Below are positions 60,876 to 64,000 of a stretch of DNA of 64,000 nucleotides, piece by piece. Positions within the stretch are counted from its first letter, which is position 1. Each line of letters begins with the position of its first letter. This stretch comes from Atopsyche davidsoni (taxonomy: Eukaryota; Arthropoda; Insecta; Trichoptera; Hydrobiosidae): the NCBI GenBank assembly GCA_022113835.1, contig JAILWY010000027.1:8062501-8126500 (forward strand). The letters run 5' to 3'. The position numbers and the translations under genes were made by a program. The notes under the pieces are model-generated. The model searched no databases and was not told where the DNA came from. It saw only the letters and a list, made by a program, of their open reading frames with translations.

Positions 60876-61500
60876 CTTGAGTTATTTTAGAACTGCTTAT
60901 ATAAACAATCAGTATTACTGTACAAATGCAGCCAAAAGATCACGTATGCGACGATAAAAGGAGTTGTAAACTATCTTCTCACATTTTAAATTAAACATTT
61001 CATGAATGTTAGTAATTTGATCGCTAATCAACATTCTCGTGCAGTCATATCTTTACCTTCTTATATCTCAGGTCTAGTTTTTGGACTCCATGTTATACTC
61101 TCAAAAAAGTTCCTAATTCACTAAGTTTTCAATGCTTATTACTCCACAAGCACCATATACTAAATCAAACTGACGCGAACAAAAAATCAGGTTAACCCTC
61201 GAATACAGAACCTTGCAAGTCAGTCTGAACAACCCCTAACTACTTAACAATTGTAAAGGTTTGAATTAGAACAATCTGTATTACTGAAAACCAATATTCT
61301 CAATTACTATTGATTCAACTGTCGATTGTATATTTATGTTAACATAAAAATATAGCTAATAATCTTAATTATATACAGAACCTTGCTTTGGAGGTTTGTG
61401 ATTTTAGTTATCCGATATTGAATAAAGATGATTTGCCTCTGGCTTTATTAATAGCCTTGGGCTAATGCCACCGAGGAAAGTGAGCATTTTTGCGCGTGTA
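60876..61500. other. AT-rich spacer
   Basis: No gene or DDX18 exon recognised. Confidence 0.4.
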
Positions 61501-61516
61501 TTTCGGCGTGCGCCGT

Positions 61517-61671
61517 GAAGCCCTCTACAGCCGTAGCGACACGACTTGCAATTAGCCAATAGCGTCCTATTTTGCGTTGTTCACCATCAAAAACACCCGA
61601 AATAAAGGGACGTATTGGCTGATGACAAATCGGTCGCAAGTCGTATCGCGACGCGTGCGGAGAGCTTGAGG
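61517..61671. mobile_element. Foldback MITE related to the GCNGCCTAC family
   Basis: The left arm (AAGCCCTCTACAGCCGTAGC, then GACACGACTTGCAATTAGCC) and the inverted right arm (AAGCTCTCCGCACGCGTCGC, then GATACGACTTGCGACCGAT) pair imperfectly over about 60 bp. The interior contains the family's CCAATAGCGTCCTA. GC-rich sequence to about 61,745 adjoins it. Confidence 0.55.
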
Positions 61672-61749
61672 CCGCGGTGCACCCGCCGCGGGCGGCCGGG
61701 CCCGTGTTTGCGTTGGCACGCGGCGCCGCTCGATTCGCTCTGAAACGAG

Positions 61750-63490
61750 ATCTTTCATTGTCTAGTTAGATGATCGTCGATATTAGTCGCGGGGTTATTT
61801 GCCTTTGTAAAAAATCGAGCTTTAAACTTTCAATAAATCAGCCGAGAAATAAGTTTTTAACTAATCTGCTGTCTCGTTTTAAATATATCTTCGAGCAGAC
61901 AATCAGTGACATCCTTTGTTCTTTGTTTTCTTCCGTTCCGTTGGCTTTTAATATGCGATCTGCGTATGTTCGTTATATTAAATCACAACAGCTATCATTT
62001 TAAATAATAAATATGACTTGTTTACGACACTTAATATGTAGTATTATAAATTAAACTTATATTTTGTGAATTTATCATTTTATCTATAAAATTTACGGAT
62101 AATAAATGAACGTACGACAGTAGGATTATATTATATAGAGTAAATGCACAATAATTATATATAATTGTAATCACTCCAGTGTTATTTCCGTATTGTTTTT
62201 GTAGTTTATTTAAAACTAAAAATATCTTATAAAAGTATTTATTCTACTGATCACATTGCTTAACTTATAAATTATTATCTACATTTAATTGCATGAAAAA
62301 ATTTATTTAATAAGCAATATAACTTTTTGCAGCAAAAGAACCGCTGCCTGACTTTTTTTACGCAAAAAAGTCAAATGTGACTAAGTTTTAAAAAAAAAAA
62401 AACAATTTTTCACAAAATTCACGCGTCTTGCATGCAACAGATATCCATTGTGCCTCGGCTCGAGAGCTCCGCGAAGAACGGAAAAAAATGTATTTTAATT
62501 AAATCGAAAGCCCCAGGTACTCGGTTTTATTTCTAATGACACGAATTTATTTCACGAAACTTGGCTCCGCGTCCCGAGCAAGTGTCGTGAGCCGACTTAA
62601 ACATCATTTTTTTCTCGCATTGTATTCAAGAGTTTTAAATGCTCATCTAGTGATAACCAAAAGATGTGCAAATTTTGGTATGAATAACATATTGTGTTAT
62701 TTGTACAAAAAAACATATTTATCTACCACAAAATCGGCAGGAAATCTGCATTATAATTTTTGAATTATAATATCATCACAATCTGCAAACATCAGTCTGT
62801 GCAATCGCACACATGTTTTTAGCAATGCCATTTTAATAAATATATTTTTTTTATAACTCATTATGACAATCGGAACAAACGTAAGCGCAAATAAACTTTC
62901 TTGAGATATGTAGAAGAAATACCTTTTTTTAATTATAGTATTTTTTTAAATATTTATACCACTATTTATTTTATTAATATAAAGTATTGTATCGTATATA
63001 ATAATAAAATAAAGAAAACACTCACTAAATTGCAACCGGGTGGTTGGTTGTAAAGCTGTGACATGGCACTATCCACAACCAAATAATTAATTGATTTAAA
63101 ATCACTTAACATTTATATTTGTACACAAACACAAATATGAAAAACTACATGAAATTAAGTTATTTGCGCACGAACCGAGTATCACCCCTTAGGCAATAAT
63201 ATATTTCATTTAAAGCTCCCCAATGGGGACCATAATTCACTTGTTATTTCCGCATTTGCCATCGATACGCGATTATAAATATAAATATAACGAGTAGTGA
63301 AGCAAAACAACTGCATTGACTTATATTCATACTTGTCCATGCTATACAATTAAACAAGGTATGTACTAGGTTCGTGCGCAAACAAGCTAGTGATTTCAAA
63401 TGTCAATTTCAAGTAGTTTTTACCTATTTGTGTAGAATTATAAATATGAGTGATTTGAAATCAATCTATGGGAGAGAATCAACGTGTTTA
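61750..63490. other. AT-rich spacer with weak island
   Basis: A GC-richer patch at 62.42-62.60 kb. No gene or DDX18 exon recognised. Confidence 0.4.
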
Positions 63491-63499
63491 TGTGTTTCT

Positions 63500-63770
63500 C
63501 TGGCCTGTGCTTGTAACGCAGGCGATCAATTGCCGTGAGTTGCACCAGCCCGGCGGCCGTCACCCGCTCCGGAGGCGCGTCTCCCGCACGTGGGCCGAGC
63601 CACCCACGCGCGCCCCGGTGGAGTGTGGACACATTCCAGCACCTTTGTAATACACCATTCAAATCCAGCTCGGCCGTAATATCTTGTACGACACCGAGTG
63701 CCTCGGTAGCTCTGGCTGCCGGCCGCGCACCATCACTCGCCGTCTACACCACAACGCGGAATACTTGATA
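63500..63770. promoter_or_regulatory. GC-rich island
   Basis: A strongly GC-rich stretch resembling those left of mir-10, with GCACGTGGGCC near 63,587. Frames on both strands overlap without domains. It shows that the island-studded landscape continues beyond the housekeeping trio. Confidence 0.33.
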
Positions 63771-63879
63771 TTTTTTCTTCGGGCAGGACCTCACTATGAG
63801 AAGACTAGTTGTAGAACCATTGTGGGCCATGTCACTTCTTTTCGTTTTTCACGTTTTTTTTTGTTTTTTTTTTTATTTA

Positions 63880-63926
63880 CTGTCGGCCCCGGGCAGCGCT
63901 GTGGTACTACTTCCGGGTGCCGACAG
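63880..63926. other. Strong GC hairpin
   Basis: CTGTCGGCCCCGG (63,880-63,892) and CCGGGTGCCGACAG (63,913-63,926) form a near-perfect stem with a 20-nt loop, flanked by T-rich DNA on both sides. It could be the end of a repeat, a structured RNA or a foldback. I do not recognise the family. Confidence 0.4.
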
Positions 63927-64000
63927 CTGGTCTTTTTATATATAATATACAATATAATCATACACAATTCATTCATTCGTGAGGGGGAGTTTCCCAGGGA

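Overview
This window is nuclear DNA from an insect, probably a moth or butterfly (order inferred, not proven). It is AT-rich and low in coding density. It carries tRNA-derived SINEs, small inverted-repeat transposons and 5'-truncated LINE tails. The best landmark is a complete mir-10 hairpin on the + strand at about 46.23-46.31 kb, with both mature arms readable. In the insects I know of, mir-10 lies in the Hox cluster between Deformed and Sex combs reduced, so the window should lie in, or derive from, that part of the cluster. No homeobox exon is visible.

Layout. Positions 1-46.2 kb hold no protein gene I can support. This stretch is AT-rich DNA broken up by some two dozen short GC-rich islands, several of which carry dense palindromic or known regulatory motifs: X-boxes, CRE palindromes, an ecdysone-response-like inverted repeat, Hox/Exd-type sites and long G-tracts. 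They look like Hox cis-regulatory elements. Between them are LINE tails, two copies of one SINE, a Tigger/pogo-like element with 437 bp between outer TAs, a MITE family ending in GCNGCCTAC, and a (TA)n(GT)n microsatellite. mir-10 follows. Three housekeeping genes start about 3 kb further on: Ndc1 (+, intronless, 49,296-50,996), Wdr36/Utp21 (-, 8 exons, complete, 51,551-55,222) and DDX18/pitchoune (+, 10 exons found, 55,668-59,120, C-terminal exon or exons not found). From 59.1 to 64.0 kb there are inverted-repeat elements and more GC-rich islands.

How the genes relate. Wdr36 (SSU processome) and DDX18 (Has1 family) are both nucleolar ribosome-assembly factors. They diverge from a 445-bp shared promoter containing two CACGTG E-boxes, which fits Myc-type co-regulation. 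Ndc1 is a transmembrane nucleoporin and converges on Wdr36 with closely spaced poly(A) signals. A trio of growth genes this close to mir-10 suggests either intrusion into the Hox cluster or a cluster breakpoint. GC-rich islands resume beyond the trio, which mildly favours intrusion.

Limits. Everything was read by eye. Exon boundaries were checked for reading phase, but no alignment, folding or database search was run. Regulatory calls are motif-based inference.
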